The notes: generated by a model from the letters alone, not told the origin. 64,000 nucleotides of DNA from Noviherbaspirillum sp. Root189 (GCF_001428545.1 NZ_LMHZ01000004.1:1-64000); one strand, 5' to 3'. Shown: positions 39,700 through 50,047, counted from the stretch's first letter. Numbers and translations are program-made.

Positions 39700-40542
39700 A
39701 TGCCAGTTGAACACTATGAAAACTTTCCCGTGGCGTCGGTGCTCCTGCCCCGCCATTTGCGCCCTGCCGTCGAGGCAATTTATGCCTTTGCGCGGAGCGC
39801 AGACGATATTGCCGATGAGGGAGATGCCGCCCCCCATGAACGCCTTGCGGCATTGCATACGTATGAAGAGGAACTTATTGGCATAAAAGCCGGGCGCTCC
39901 AACTTTTCACCGCTATTTGACAAACTGGCATGTGTTGTTCAGCAATACCGCTTGTCAATGCAGCCCTTCCACGATTTATTGTCCGCATTCAAGCAGGACG
40001 TGGTCACGGTGCGGTACGAAAGCTTCCAGGACCTCCTGGATTATTGTCGACGTTCCGCCAATCCGGTAGGGACGCTGATGCTTGAGTTGTATGACGCAGC
40101 CGATGCGCGCAATCTTCGCGATTCCGATGCCATCTGCTCTTCGCTGCAACTGATCAATTTCTGGCAAGACGTTGCTGTGGACTGGAAAAAGTCGCGTATC
40201 TACCTGCCGCTGGAAGATTTGCGCCGCTTCGGTGTCACCGAAGGACAAATTGCCGATGCCTGCACAAACCAGGCCTGGAAGGAACTCATGAGATTTGAAG
40301 TTGGCCGCGCCCGCGCCCTGATGCTGGCAGGTGCCCCGCTCGCGTTACGCCTGCCGGGCCGCATCGGCTGGGAGTTACGCATGGTGGTGCAAGGCGGACT
40401 ACGTATCCTCGAACGTATCGAAGCCGCCGACTACGATGTTTTCAACCATCGGCCGCGTTTGGGTCTCGCCGACTGGGGCTGCATGGTATGGCGGGCCAGC
40501 CGCATGAAAATCAGTTTGTCGCACATGGCGCATGTCGGCTAG
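39700..40542 (+). CDS. hpnC: Squalene synthase HpnC (hydroxysqualene synthase)
   Basis: 280 residues, trans-isoprenyl diphosphate synthase head-to-head type. Aspartate motifs are RSADDIADEG (about 30) and NFWQDVAVDWKKSRIYLP (about 150). In the HpnCDE route HpnC converts presqualene diphosphate to hydroxysqualene. It is the first gene of an hpnC-hpnD-hpnE run, with hpnD starting near or before its end. Confidence 0.95.
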   Translation: MPVEHYENFPVASVLLPRHLRPAVEAIYAFARSADDIADEGDAAPHERLAALHTYEEELIGIKAGRSNFSPLFDKLACVVQQYRLSMQPFHDLLSAFKQDVVTVRYESFQDLLDYCRRSANPVGTLMLELYDAADARNLRDSDAICSSLQLINFWQDVAVDWKKSRIYLPLEDLRRFGVTEGQIADACTNQAWKELMRFEVGRARALMLAGAPLALRLPGRIGWELRMVVQGGLRILERIEAADYDVFNHRPRLGLADWGCMVWRASRMKISLSHMAHVG

Positions 40543-40579
40543 CATAGCGGCTTCCGATTACCCTGAGTCACGCTCTTTC

Positions 40580-41413
40580 ATGTCTCCCGACGAATACTGC
40601 CAACAAAAAGCCGTCCAAAGCGGCTCGAGTTTTTACTACAGCTTTCTGTTTCTTCCCAGCGAGCGCCGTCGCGCCATCACTGCGCTTTACGCGTTTTGTC
40701 GCGAGGTAGACGATACGGTCGATGAATGCACCGATGTTTCCATCGCGCGCAACAAGCTAGCCTGGTGGCGCCGCGAAATCCAGGCCATGCTCGACGGCGC
40801 GCCTACGCATCCCGTGACCAAGGCGCTGCAGCCGCATATGGCCACGTATGCACTGGAAGGAAAGCACCTGCAGGCGATCATCGATGGCATGGAAATGGAT
40901 CTGGACCAGACGCGCTATCTCGACTATGCAGGACTTAAGCGTTACTGCTGGCATGTCGCCAGCGTCGTCGGCATCCTGTCGGCCAGCATCTTTGGCGTGA
41001 CACGCTCCGAGACGCTGCAATATGCGGAGAAGCTGGGATTGGCATTCCAGCTCACCAACATCATCCGGGACGTTGGTGAAGACGCGCGCAAAGGCCGTAT
41101 TTATTTACCTGTCAGTGAACTCCAGCAGTTCAATGTCACCGCTGCCGATATTCTCAATGCACGGCACAGCGAGAACTTTGAAAAGCTGATGCATTTCCAG
41201 GCCGCCCGTGCCAAGGCCTTGTACGAAGAAGCTTTTGCTCTGCTTCCCGCCGAGGACCGGCGCGCCCAGCGTCCAGGCTTGATCATGGCGTCAATCTACC
41301 GCGCTCTGCTGGACGAAATCGAGCGTGACAATTTCCATGTGCTGGCGCAGAAAACCTCACTGACGCCAATTCGCAAGTTGTGGCTGGCGTGGAAAACCTA
41401 TGTGCGTGGCTGA
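40580..41413 (+). CDS. hpnD: Presqualene diphosphate synthase
   Basis: The start MSPDEYCQQKAV at 40580 gives 277 residues and matches where relatives begin; an in-frame ATG at 40532 would overlap hpnC. Motifs are REVDDTVDE and NIIRDVGEDARKGRIYLP. It condenses two farnesyl diphosphates. Its TGA shares a base with the hpnE ATG, so the genes are coupled. Confidence 0.95.
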   Translation: MSPDEYCQQKAVQSGSSFYYSFLFLPSERRRAITALYAFCREVDDTVDECTDVSIARNKLAWWRREIQAMLDGAPTHPVTKALQPHMATYALEGKHLQAIIDGMEMDLDQTRYLDYAGLKRYCWHVASVVGILSASIFGVTRSETLQYAEKLGLAFQLTNIIRDVGEDARKGRIYLPVSELQQFNVTAADILNARHSENFEKLMHFQAARAKALYEEAFALLPAEDRRAQRPGLIMASIYRALLDEIERDNFHVLAQKTSLTPIRKLWLAWKTYVRG

Positions 41414-42717
41414 TGCATAAGGTTGCGGTTATTGGCGGTGGCTGGGCGGGTTGCGCTGCCGCGGTGGAGCTGGCTGATCGCGGCGCGACGGTCACCCTGT
41501 TCGAGTCCGCGCGTAACCTGGGCGGACGCGCTCGCATGGTCGAGGTCAATGGGGTCCCGCTGGATAACGGCCAGCACATTCTTCTTGGCGCCTACAGCGA
41601 AACGCTTAAGCTGCTCAAACGCGTCGGCGTCGATGCCAACGACACGTTGCTCCACCTGCCCCTGCAAATGCGCTACCCAAACGGCAGTGGGATGGACTTC
41701 GTCACACCACGTTTGCCTGCTCCTCTGCACATGCTGGCCGGATTGTTCAGGGCAAAGGGCTTGCGGCGCGAGGACAAACTTTCGCTGGCACGGTTTTCAA
41801 CGACGGCCCGATGGATGGACTGGCGGATAAACACGGATTGCAGTGTGAGCGAACTACTGAATCGCTTCGATCAGACCGATACGCTTGTGCAACTGATGTG
41901 GCGTCCGCTATGCATCGCGGCCTTGAATACGCCGCCGGAACGCGCTTCGGCGCAGGTCTTTCTCAATGTCCTGCGCGACAGCCTTGGCGCACGTCGTGCT
42001 GCATCCGACATGCTCATCCCCAAGGTGGATCTCAGCGGGCTTTTTCCGACCAACGCGGCTCGCCATATTGAAGCCCATGGCGGACGGATCGCCTGCGGCA
42101 GCATGGTGACCGGCTTGCACGCCGAAGGAAGGAGATGGGCCGTCTCGGTGCAGGATATTGAAGAAGAATTTGACGCAGTGGTGGTGGCAATTCCGGCTGC
42201 GCAAGCGGCACGGCTCCTGAATGGCCTGATCGATACCGTCGGGCTGGAGACGTTCAACTATGAGCCAATCACAACTTGCTATCTGCAGTACGATCCTGGC
42301 GTAGCGCTGGACCATGTTTTCTATGCGTTGGTAGACGATGCCCACTTGAAGCGCTGGGGTCAATTCGTGTTCGACCGCGGCCAACTCGATGCAGCGCAGG
42401 CTGGCTTGCTGGCGGTTGTCGTCAGTACGTCAACAGAAGCGATTGCAATGGGACACAATGTCCTTGCAGATTCTATTGCACAACAACTTGCCGAAGTATT
42501 CGCACGCCCTGAACTGTCGGCTCCACACTGGACCAAAGTGATATCGGAAAAACGTGCGACCTTTTCGTGTACGCCCGGACTGCAACGCCCGCTGAACCTT
42601 ACAGGACTTGATGGCCTGGTACTGGCAGGCGATTACACTGCCAGCGATTACCCGGCTACGCTCGAAGCGGCAGTGCGCAGCGGTGTGCAGGCCAGTCGGG
42701 CAATCACACTGAATTAG
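41413..42717 (+). CDS. hpnE: Hydroxysqualene dehydroxylase / squalene-associated FAD desaturase
   Basis: The ATG at 41413 (MHKVAVIGGGWAGCAAAVEL) gives 434 residues. It has a FAD-binding GGGWAG motif, amine-oxidase fold GGRARMVEVNGVPLDNGQH, and the C-terminal LAGDYTASDYPATLEAAVRSG. It reduces hydroxysqualene to squalene in the HpnCDE pathway. No squalene-hopene cyclase lies beside it, so later hopanoid steps must be encoded elsewhere. Confidence 0.95.
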   Translation: MHKVAVIGGGWAGCAAAVELADRGATVTLFESARNLGGRARMVEVNGVPLDNGQHILLGAYSETLKLLKRVGVDANDTLLHLPLQMRYPNGSGMDFVTPRLPAPLHMLAGLFRAKGLRREDKLSLARFSTTARWMDWRINTDCSVSELLNRFDQTDTLVQLMWRPLCIAALNTPPERASAQVFLNVLRDSLGARRAASDMLIPKVDLSGLFPTNAARHIEAHGGRIACGSMVTGLHAEGRRWAVSVQDIEEEFDAVVVAIPAAQAARLLNGLIDTVGLETFNYEPITTCYLQYDPGVALDHVFYALVDDAHLKRWGQFVFDRGQLDAAQAGLLAVVVSTSTEAIAMGHNVLADSIAQQLAEVFARPELSAPHWTKVISEKRATFSCTPGLQRPLNLTGLDGLVLAGDYTASDYPATLEAAVRSGVQASRAITLN

Positions 42718-42720
42718 CGT

Positions 42721-42766
42721 GATCCGTGTTGTCCCGCACCAGTCATTGGAGCGGTCGGCACGGATC
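42721..42766. terminator. Candidate stem between convergent hpnE and radA
   Basis: An 8-bp arm GATCCGTG/CACGGATC is separated by 30 nt that can pair further. There is no clear T-run. Confidence 0.35.
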
Positions 42767-42816
42767 AATAACTCAAGCTGGCAAGACGTGCATCTCAAGC
42801 GCTTTTCGGCACCTTA

Positions 42817-44187
42817 CTAAACCTCATCCCTTACCCGATTGAGTGCTTCATCTATACGCTCCACACCGATGACCTTCAAGCCCTCAATACTTTGCTTGGG
42901 TGCGTTCGCCTTGGGTATCAGTGCTATGGAAAAGCCAAGCTTGGCGGCTTCGCGCAAGCGCTCCTGGCCACGTGGTGCAGGACGGATTTCGCCCGCAAGA
43001 CCAACTTCCCCGAAGACCACCAGGCCACGCGGCAAAGGCTTGTTGCGCATCGACGAATGAATCGCCAGCAATACCGCGAGGTCGGCAGCCGGTTCCGTAA
43101 TCTTGACGCCACCCACCGCATTGATAAAGACGTCCTGATCGAAAGCGGCTATTGAGGCATGCCTGTGCAGCACCGCAAGCAGCATGGCAAGACGGTTTTG
43201 TTCAAGGCCGACCGACAGGCGTCGTGCATTCGGGACATGTGAGGTATCGACCAGCGCCTGAATTTCAACAAGCAGAGGCCGCGTGCCTTCCTGGGTAACC
43301 ATCACGCAGGAGCCAGGAACTTGATTGTCGTGTTGGGACAAGAACAAGGCCGATGGATTGGACACGCCCTTGAGTCCTTTTTCCGTCATCGCGAACACGC
43401 CCAGTTCATTGACCGCGCCGAAGCGGTTCTTGAATGCACGCACCAGGCGGAAGCTCGAATGCGTATCGCCTTCGAAATACAGCACGGTATCAACGATATG
43501 CTCCAGCACGCGCGGACCGGCCAATGCGCCCTCTTTGGTGACATGGCCAACCATGATGATGGTGATATCCGATTGTTTGGCAACCCGGGTCAGCTGTGCT
43601 GCACATTCACGCACCTGGGCAACCGAACCCGGCGCCGACGTCAGTGCATCCGAATAGATCGTCTGAATCGAGTCAATCACCGCCACCTGCGGCTTATGCT
43701 CAGCCAGCGTATTGAGAATTTTTTCAAGCTGGATCTCGGCCTGCAGCTGCAAATCCTTTGCGTCGACGGCAAGGCGCTTTGCACGCAAGGCAATCTGCGA
43801 ACCGGATTCCTCACCACTGACATACAGAGTCTTCTTGATCTTTGACATATTGGCAAGCGCCTGCAGCAGCAAGGTCGACTTGCCGATACCGGGATCACCG
43901 CCAATCAGTACAACACCACCAGGAACAAGCCCACCGCCAAGCACACGGTCGAATTCTTCAATGCCGGTGCCGAAACGCGGCACGTCGATCGCCTCAATGT
44001 CGGCCAGGCTCAGCACCGGCGAGGTCTGCGCCAGACCCTGATGCTGACCAGAAAAGCGGTTGCCGGCACTTTCGACGACGGTTTCGACTAGCGTGTTCCA
44101 CTGTCCGCATGAAGGACACTGACCAGCCCATTTGCTGCTCACGCCACCGCACTCGGTACAGGTGTAATTGGTTTTCTGTTTAGCCAT
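42817..44187 (-). CDS. radA: DNA repair protein RadA (Sms)
   Basis: 456 residues: N-terminal zinc finger (CTECG, CPSCG), RecA-like ATPase with Walker A GGDPGIGKST, the RadA-specific FKNRFGAVNELGVF motif, and a Lon-protease-like C-terminal domain. It promotes branch migration in recombination. It is followed upstream by alr, 37 bp away, on the same strand. Confidence 0.97.
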   Translation of the reverse strand: MAKQKTNYTCTECGGVSSKWAGQCPSCGQWNTLVETVVESAGNRFSGQHQGLAQTSPVLSLADIEAIDVPRFGTGIEEFDRVLGGGLVPGGVVLIGGDPGIGKSTLLLQALANMSKIKKTLYVSGEESGSQIALRAKRLAVDAKDLQLQAEIQLEKILNTLAEHKPQVAVIDSIQTIYSDALTSAPGSVAQVRECAAQLTRVAKQSDITIIMVGHVTKEGALAGPRVLEHIVDTVLYFEGDTHSSFRLVRAFKNRFGAVNELGVFAMTEKGLKGVSNPSALFLSQHDNQVPGSCVMVTQEGTRPLLVEIQALVDTSHVPNARRLSVGLEQNRLAMLLAVLHRHASIAAFDQDVFINAVGGVKITEPAADLAVLLAIHSSMRNKPLPRGLVVFGEVGLAGEIRPAPRGQERLREAAKLGFSIALIPKANAPKQSIEGLKVIGVERIDEALNRVRDEV

Positions 44188-44224
44188 ATTTATTAAGCTG
44201 CCCTAAGCTGCTTTATCTGCTGGT

Positions 44225-45301
44225 TTAGTCTTCGACAACGGCAACGCGTGGCGCAACCGCGCACATCAGCTCATAACCAATCGTTCCGGCAGCATTCGCG
44301 ACCTCGTCGATCGGCACATGTTTCCCCCAGAGTTCAACCTTGCTCCCTACATGTGCACCGGGTACATCGGTAAGGTCCACATTGAGCATGTCCATCGATA
44401 CCCGACCGACAATTCGGGTGCGGATGCCATCGACCATGACAGGGGTACCCGCCGGCGCATGACGTGGGTAGCCATCGGCATAACCACAGGCCACCACCCC
44501 GATGGTCATAACCTTTTCAGCAACGAAACGGCTGCCGTAACCGATCGCGTCTCCGGGCTTAATTGTTTGCATGCCAATGATTTCACTGTTAAGTGTCATG
44601 GCGGCTTGCAAGCCAAATTCGGCAGCGGTCTTGCCGCCCGGGGTAGCGCCATATAGCATGATTCCTGGTCGGACCCAGTCCGCCGCCACATCGGGATGAC
44701 TCAATACTGCGGCGGAATTAGCAAGGCTGCGTTCGCCGGCCAGTCCTTGAGTCGCGGAATGGAACCGCCTGACCTGTTCGGCAAGCGGCATATGGGCATT
44801 CTCTCTATCGTCCGCATTGGCAAAGTGCGTCATCAGTGTGATCTGCCTGACCTGCGGGATGGCTTTCAAACGTTGGTAAGCGTCCTGAAGCTTTTCAGCT
44901 ACAAAGCCGAGGCGGTTCATGCCACTGTTCATTTTCAGGTGCACGTGGACGGTTGATGGCAGTGCTGCTTTGGCAAGCATATCAATTTGCTCACTACAAT
45001 GGACGGCAAACTGGATATCACGCATCGCCAGTTCGGGCAAATCGGACTCATCAAAGAATCCTTCCAGCAACAAAACCGGCTTGGTCCAACCCATGTCGCG
45101 CAGCTGCAAAGCAGCATCGACTTCGATCAGTCCGAGACCGTCCGCCTGCGCGAATGCGCGCAGGCCACGGGCTAGTCCATGGCCATAGGCATTGGCTTTA
45201 ACGATGGCCCACACTCTGGATTGCGGCGCGGCGTTTTGAGCGACGGAAAGATTGTGACGCAATGCTGCGGAATGAATAGTTGCGACAAGCGGTCTAGGCA
45301 T
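44225..45301 (-). CDS. alr: Alanine racemase
   Basis: The start [18 protein letters not shown] at 45301 gives 358 residues. The PLP lysine is in VKANAYGHG, and the second catalytic base tyrosine is in DAIGYGSRF. It makes D-alanine for peptidoglycan. It is divergent from lplT. Confidence 0.97.
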   Translation of the reverse strand: MPRPLVATIHSAALRHNLSVAQNAAPQSRVWAIVKANAYGHGLARGLRAFAQADGLGLIEVDAALQLRDMGWTKPVLLLEGFFDESDLPELAMRDIQFAVHCSEQIDMLAKAALPSTVHVHLKMNSGMNRLGFVAEKLQDAYQRLKAIPQVRQITLMTHFANADDRENAHMPLAEQVRRFHSATQGLAGERSLANSAAVLSHPDVAADWVRPGIMLYGATPGGKTAAEFGLQAAMTLNSEIIGMQTIKPGDAIGYGSRFVAEKVMTIGVVACGYADGYPRHAPAGTPVMVDGIRTRIVGRVSMDMLNVDLTDVPGAHVGSKVELWGKHVPIDEVANAAGTIGYELMCAVAPRVAVVED

Positions 45302-45465
45302 AGATGTAATCAAGAGAAACAGAGTTGCACAACAGAGTTGCACTATTGCGACACTACATTTTACCGGAGGGCTTATTGACGCCGGTCATCAAATCCGCTT
45401 CCAGCCGATATTTTCATGGTATAAAGCAAGCCGGAGACATACGGGAAACACGGGTACACCTCAAT

Positions 45466-46734
45466 ATGCGGATGAATCGCGGTTTTTACACCATCATGGC
45501 GGCGCAGTTTTTTTCATCGCTTGCCGACAATGCTCTCCTTATCGCTGCAATTGCACTCCTTACAAGTATGAAGGCTCCGGCATGGATGACGCCGATGCTG
45601 AAATTGTTTTTTGTGCTGTCGTATGTCCTGCTGGCCGCGTTCGTCGGCGCCTTTGCGGATTCGCTGCCCAAAGGCCGCGTCATGTTTGTGACCAACCTGA
45701 TCAAGATTGCGGGTTGTGGTCTGATGTTTTTCCATGTCCACCCCCTTTTTGCCTACGCGGTTGTAGGTTTCGGCGCAGCGGCTTACTCGCCCGCCAAGTA
45801 CGGCATCCTCACGGAATTGCTGCCGCCTGAAAAACTGGTTGCGGCCAATGGATGGATCGAAGGCCTCACCGTTGTGTCGATCATCCTTGGCACCGTCATG
45901 GGCGGCGCCTTGGTTAATACACAAATTTCCGGATCCCTGCTTGCATTCGATTTTCCATTAATCAATACCGGCATCGATACAGCAGCGGAAGCCGCACTGT
46001 CAGTCATCATGGTGATTTATTTCATCGCCGCAGGCTTTAATCTGAAAATTCCCGATACAGGCGCACGCTACCCGCATCAGGAGCGTAATCCCATTAAGCT
46101 GATTGTCGACTTTTCTGTCTGCTTTACCACGCTATGGAAAGACAAGCTCGGGCAGATTTCACTGGCCGTCACCACTTTGTTCTGGGGAGCCGGAGCGACC
46201 TTGCAGTTTATCGTGCTGAAGTGGGCTGAAAAATCCCTCAATATGCCGCTCGACAAGGCAGCAATTCTGCAGGGGGTGTTTGCCGTGGGTGTTGCTGTGG
46301 GCGCTACCGCTGCCGCTCGCTTTGTTCCACTGAAGCGCTCTCTCAGCGTCATGCCGCTCGGCGTCGCAATGGGTCTGATCGTGATCGCAATGACCCTGGT
46401 GCATTCCGTCTGGTTTGCTTATCCCTTGCTGATCCTGGTAGGTGTATTGTCGGGTTACTTTGTAGTACCAATGAACGCCTTGCTGCAACATCGTGGACAC
46501 GTGCTGTTGAGTGCTGGGCATTCGATCGCCGTGCAAAACTTTAACGAGAACCTGTCCGTTCTCACCATGCTGATGCTGTATGCACTGATGGTGAAACTGA
46601 ATCTCGATATCAACATCGTTATTGTGTTGTTCGGCCTCTTCGTCTCGGGCACCATGTTCCTCGCCATGCGCAAGCATGCGGCCAATCAGCGAGAGCATGA
46701 CTCGCTCGCGCTGATTGGCGAGCACAAGCATTAA
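45466..46734 (+). CDS. lplT: Lysophospholipid transporter LplT (MFS)
   Basis: The ATG at 45466 gives 422 residues with about twelve hydrophobic helices. The N-terminal FYTIMAAQFFSSLADNALLI and SPAKYGILTELLP are LplT signatures. It flips lysophospholipids inward across the inner membrane for re-acylation. The acyltransferase partner (aas) is not adjacent. Confidence 0.93.
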   Translation: MRMNRGFYTIMAAQFFSSLADNALLIAAIALLTSMKAPAWMTPMLKLFFVLSYVLLAAFVGAFADSLPKGRVMFVTNLIKIAGCGLMFFHVHPLFAYAVVGFGAAAYSPAKYGILTELLPPEKLVAANGWIEGLTVVSIILGTVMGGALVNTQISGSLLAFDFPLINTGIDTAAEAALSVIMVIYFIAAGFNLKIPDTGARYPHQERNPIKLIVDFSVCFTTLWKDKLGQISLAVTTLFWGAGATLQFIVLKWAEKSLNMPLDKAAILQGVFAVGVAVGATAAARFVPLKRSLSVMPLGVAMGLIVIAMTLVHSVWFAYPLLILVGVLSGYFVVPMNALLQHRGHVLLSAGHSIAVQNFNENLSVLTMLMLYALMVKLNLDINIVIVLFGLFVSGTMFLAMRKHAANQREHDSLALIGEHKH

Positions 46735-46787
46735 GACGATTGTCAGCCCCTTTACAGAGGGCTCCCAGTAAAAGCAGAGAGTTTCGC

Positions 46788-47762
46788 TCAGGCCATCCGT
46801 CTGATACGCACTTCCGCCCGGCTTTGCCAGTCATCGGGCACAATAAAACCCCGGTCCTTCTCCAGCAGCCATTTGCCTTGCGGGATTAGCAAGGCGACCA
46901 GGACCGGCGACGCATTCCCTGAAAAATGTTCCTCAAGCACCCTAGCCAATCCGGCGCGGTCGAGTACCTGTTCCGCAGTCGTTTTCGCCGGCGCCAGCCA
47001 GGACAGCCTTGGCAATACCAGGTAATGCACGGCATCGAGCTTTCCGACATCATTGAGAGCGCACCAGAAACCCCGGCAGTGCGCGGCAGATATGCCGGGT
47101 GGATGCGTCGGGAAAGGCGTTCGACCCTGATAGAAGAGCCAGCCTTTTACCAAAGCCTGGGCCGCCGCGATCGGTAACGGCAGGTGGGCTTGCGCAGCAG
47201 GATGCTGTGACAATGCCAGCTGCTGATCCATGATTTTCCGCACTTTTGCGCCAAGGGTATCGGCAAGGTTGGGACCGACAAAATAGTCGGCCTGCCGGCC
47301 TTGTTCATTGGCCTCAAGCAGATACAGCTTGGTGGCAAATTCCCAATGTACCAGTGCATCGTCGCGACGCAGCAGGAAGTCGAATTCGCCTATCGTGGCA
47401 TTCTTGCCGGCACGTACCTGCACGCCGTGGGCGAACAGCAAGTCGCAATGTGCAAGATAGAAGGCAACCAACTGTTCCGCATAACGTCCAAGTCGCGCAA
47501 AAGGATGTTTGCCCAGATAGTCATGCAGAGGTTGAGGAGATCGGTCGAGCGCACTGAGCCACTCCGCGGTCGATACCTCGACAGGCCCGAAGCTGGCAAC
47601 CCGCCCTGCCCACTCCCTTGCTCCCGCATCGAGCAGGTCGGGAGCATCCAGCAACCATGCCAGGGTGCGGACATGCTGGTCGTCAAGATGATTCCAGCGA
47701 CGGTGAAACTGTTCCTGGTGGCTTTCAGGCCCTTGGGCCGACACGTCAGTCGGCGCCCGCAT
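46788..47762 (-). CDS. DUF1853 family protein
   Basis: 324 residues, cytosolic. It has conserved blocks IGEFDFLLRRDDALVHWEFA and KLYLLEAN, typical of DUF1853, whose look (acidic/basic residues around an E-F-D pattern) recalls PD-(D/E)xK nuclease folds. Its function is unknown. It overlaps the uracil-DNA glycosylase gene by 17 bp at the 3' end of a tsaB-rimI-UDG run. Confidence 0.85.
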   Translation of the reverse strand: MRAPTDVSAQGPESHQEQFHRRWNHLDDQHVRTLAWLLDAPDLLDAGAREWAGRVASFGPVEVSTAEWLSALDRSPQPLHDYLGKHPFARLGRYAEQLVAFYLAHCDLLFAHGVQVRAGKNATIGEFDFLLRRDDALVHWEFATKLYLLEANEQGRQADYFVGPNLADTLGAKVRKIMDQQLALSQHPAAQAHLPLPIAAAQALVKGWLFYQGRTPFPTHPPGISAAHCRGFWCALNDVGKLDAVHYLVLPRLSWLAPAKTTAEQVLDRAGLARVLEEHFSGNASPVLVALLIPQGKWLLEKDRGFIVPDDWQSRAEVRIRRMA

Positions 47763-48588
47763 AGATCTGCATGGCCAGGCTCAGGTCTTCCCAGGCTTTG
47801 CGTTTATCGGGCATGTTGCGCAGCAGGTAGGCTGGGTGGTAAGTGACGATGAGAGGCCGGTCCGCATAACGATGAACTTTTCCGCGCAGCCGCGATACCG
47901 GTGTGTCCGGATCCAGCCCAAGCAAGGTAAGTGCCGCCGTCTTGCCGAGCGCTACCAGCACGGTTGGTTGAATCAGTGCGATCTGGCGTTCCAGATAAGG
48001 AAGACAGACTTCGGTTTCTTGCGCGGTGGGCGGCCGGTCCTTGCCACTGGCGTCGGTGGGGCGGCATTTAACAATGTTGGCAATGTAGGCATTCTGGCCA
48101 CGCTGCAGACCGATGGCACGCAGCATGTTGTCGAGCAGTTTGCCCGCCTGGCCGACAAAAGGCTCACCTTGCAAGTCCTCGTTGCGACCGGGGCCTTCGC
48201 CAATGAATAGCCATTTTGCCTTTTCATCGCCCACGCCAAAAACGGTATGGGTTCGTCCCTGGCATAAATCGCATTTGACACAACCCGCGACACTGGCCTT
48301 GAGCTGTATCCAGTTCATCTGCGCCACTTCGGGTGCGGACGGCGCCTTGGGTGGCCCATCGAGTTGCACGTCTGTCCATGGCAGATCGTCCATGTCGACC
48401 GTTGCCGGCATCGCTGTGGTCGAGGCTATGCGAGGCTGGTCAGCCGCGGTGCCTGTATCGGGTGAGTTTGTATCTGCTGAAGCCGCTGTGTCCTCGACTC
48501 GTGCGACATGTGCATCGCGACGCGTCCAGAGTGGCCCAACCCCCATTTCATCCAGAAAGACCGCACGGCGGCCCGCGTTACTGCTCAT
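47746..48588 (-). CDS. Uracil-DNA glycosylase, family 4 (4Fe-4S)
   Basis: 280 residues. A variable, low-conservation N-terminal extension of about 90 residues precedes the UDG core. The core has a Cys cluster (GCVKCDLC), GEGPGRNEDLQGEPFVGQAG (motif 1), NIVKCRPT and VTYHPAYLLR (motif 3). It excises uracil from DNA. The C-terminal and internal cysteines fit a 4Fe-4S cluster. It overlaps rimI by ATGA. Confidence 0.93.
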   Translation of the reverse strand: MSSNAGRRAVFLDEMGVGPLWTRRDAHVARVEDTAASADTNSPDTGTAADQPRIASTTAMPATVDMDDLPWTDVQLDGPPKAPSAPEVAQMNWIQLKASVAGCVKCDLCQGRTHTVFGVGDEKAKWLFIGEGPGRNEDLQGEPFVGQAGKLLDNMLRAIGLQRGQNAYIANIVKCRPTDASGKDRPPTAQETEVCLPYLERQIALIQPTVLVALGKTAALTLLGLDPDTPVSRLRGKVHRYADRPLIVTYHPAYLLRNMPDKRKAWEDLSLAMQIYAGAD

Positions 48589-49076
48589 AACTGGAACCTC
48601 ATGACGATGGCGTCTTCTCGCGTCCCGTTCGCGGCCGGATAGTAGCCTTTGCGCCGACCAATTTCAAGAAAGCCGTAACGTTGGTAAACTGCCAGGGCGC
48701 GCTGGTTGGATGGCCTGACTTCAAGAAGGACAGATTGCATTCCGTTTTCCCGTGTGCGCTGGACCACCTTGTCGAGTTGCATGCGGCCCACACCCTGACC
48801 ATGCAGGTCGCGGCGCACGCTGATGTTGAGCAGATGGGATTCATCAACCGCCATCATCAGCAAAAAATAGCCGGCGAGCGGACCGGATTCTTCACGCAGC
48901 GTCCAGGTATCGTAACCGGTATAAAGCGAATCAAGAAAATTTCCACGTGTCCATGGATGCGGATAGACATCGTTTTCAATGGCCAACACGTCGGGAATAT
49001 CGTTCATCTGCATCGGCGCAAATCGCAGGCTGGATAAGGCGGGAGATTGCGCCGTCACCTTGTACACGGCACTCAT
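48585..49076 (-). CDS. rimI: Ribosomal protein S18-alanine N-acetyltransferase
   Basis: 163 residues, GNAT fold. The acetyl-CoA motif is VRRDLHGQGVGRMQLD, followed by LEVRPSNQRALAVYQRYGF and a C-terminal EDAIVMRFQL. It acetylates the N-terminus of S18. It is translationally coupled (ATGA) both to tsaB upstream and to the UDG gene downstream, a common arrangement. Confidence 0.95.
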   Translation of the reverse strand: MSAVYKVTAQSPALSSLRFAPMQMNDIPDVLAIENDVYPHPWTRGNFLDSLYTGYDTWTLREESGPLAGYFLLMMAVDESHLLNISVRRDLHGQGVGRMQLDKVVQRTRENGMQSVLLEVRPSNQRALAVYQRYGFLEIGRRKGYYPAANGTREDAIVMRFQL

Positions 49077-49771
49077 GCGTGCACCTTTGCGGCACGTTCG
49101 GCCGTAGTCAGCGCAACCTTGTTGCGCAGGTAAATCGGCTGGGCATCGCGGGCATGGACGGCGTGCCCCATCGAAAATTCATGTTGAGCCAGCACCGCAA
49201 TTTGAGCGGCGTGCGGCATGATGTCGCTGCGCCCGCTTGCGGCAAATGGCATGGCGGCGAAGACGGAAGCATACGCGGCGAGCCCGTTGCCACAGGCTTG
49301 TACATTCCCATGTGTGCCATCAGGCGTGACGGCCGAAGCGGCTGATAAAGCAGGTGCAATGAGAGTCTGCCATTCGTTATCAAAACGATACTGCGCCCAA
49401 TAGACTTCTTCCATGCGAGCATCCAGCAATACCAGCACATCCGAAGCGCCTGTGGCATCGCGGCAGGCCTGGGCCATTGCTTGCAAGGTGCTAACCGGGA
49501 CAACAGGCAGGTCCGCTCCGAAGGCCAAGCCTTGCGCAACGCCGCATGCGGTCCTGACTCCGGTAAACGATCCCGGCCCCGCGCCGAAGGCAATCGCGTC
49601 ACATTGCGATAAGGAAATTCCGGCTTCACCCAGAATGTCCTGGACCATCGGCAGCACAGACTGGGAATGAGTTTGCACTCCGCAGGTATCGCGCGCAATG
49701 ACCTTGCCCTGATAGGACAAGGCCGCAGAAGCAAGTTCGGAGGATGTTTCGATGGCAAGAATAGTACGCAT
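49073..49771 (-). CDS. tsaB: tRNA threonylcarbamoyladenosine biosynthesis protein TsaB
   Basis: The start MRTILAIETSSELASAAL at 49771 gives 232 residues. It has an ASKHA fold with AIETS, the VQTHSQSVLPMVQDIL segment, and FGAGPGSFTGVRTACGVAQG. It forms the TsaBDE complex for t6A37 modification of tRNA. It is first in the tsaB-rimI-UDG-DUF1853 run, divergent from the yjfB-like gene. Confidence 0.96.
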   Translation of the reverse strand: MRTILAIETSSELASAALSYQGKVIARDTCGVQTHSQSVLPMVQDILGEAGISLSQCDAIAFGAGPGSFTGVRTACGVAQGLAFGADLPVVPVSTLQAMAQACRDATGASDVLVLLDARMEEVYWAQYRFDNEWQTLIAPALSAASAVTPDGTHGNVQACGNGLAAYASVFAAMPFAASGRSDIMPHAAQIAVLAQHEFSMGHAVHARDAQPIYLRNKVALTTAERAAKVHA

Positions 49772-49849
49772 GCAGTATTTTACCGCGCCAATGCTGCTAA
49801 AGAAGTAGCAAGTCATGCCGTTAACGGAACATCAGACAAAGGAAAATCC

Positions 49850-50047
49850 ATGGATGTGTCCACGATCGCCAGTATTGCCACCACAATGTCGAGCACAGCG
49901 ACAAAGGATGCGGTTAGTGTTGCCGTGTTAAAAAAAGCGATGGATATCCAGTCAAGCAACGCATCCGCTCTGCTGGCAGCGATTCCTTCGGTGTCGAGCC
50001 AGAATCTGCCGCCGCATCTTGGGCAAAACATCAACACAACTGCTTGA
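49850..50047 (+). CDS. YjfB-like small protein (putative motility protein)
   Basis: 65 residues beginning MDVSTIASIATTMSSTATKD, with an AAAGGA ribosome site nearby. The sequence is helix-forming, Ala/Ser/Thr-rich and ends LPPHLGQNINTTA, matching the small YjfB family often found near flagellar genes. No flagellar genes are in the window. The function is unknown. Confidence 0.75.
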   Translation: MDVSTIASIATTMSSTATKDAVSVAVLKKAMDIQSSNASALLAAIPSVSSQNLPPHLGQNINTTA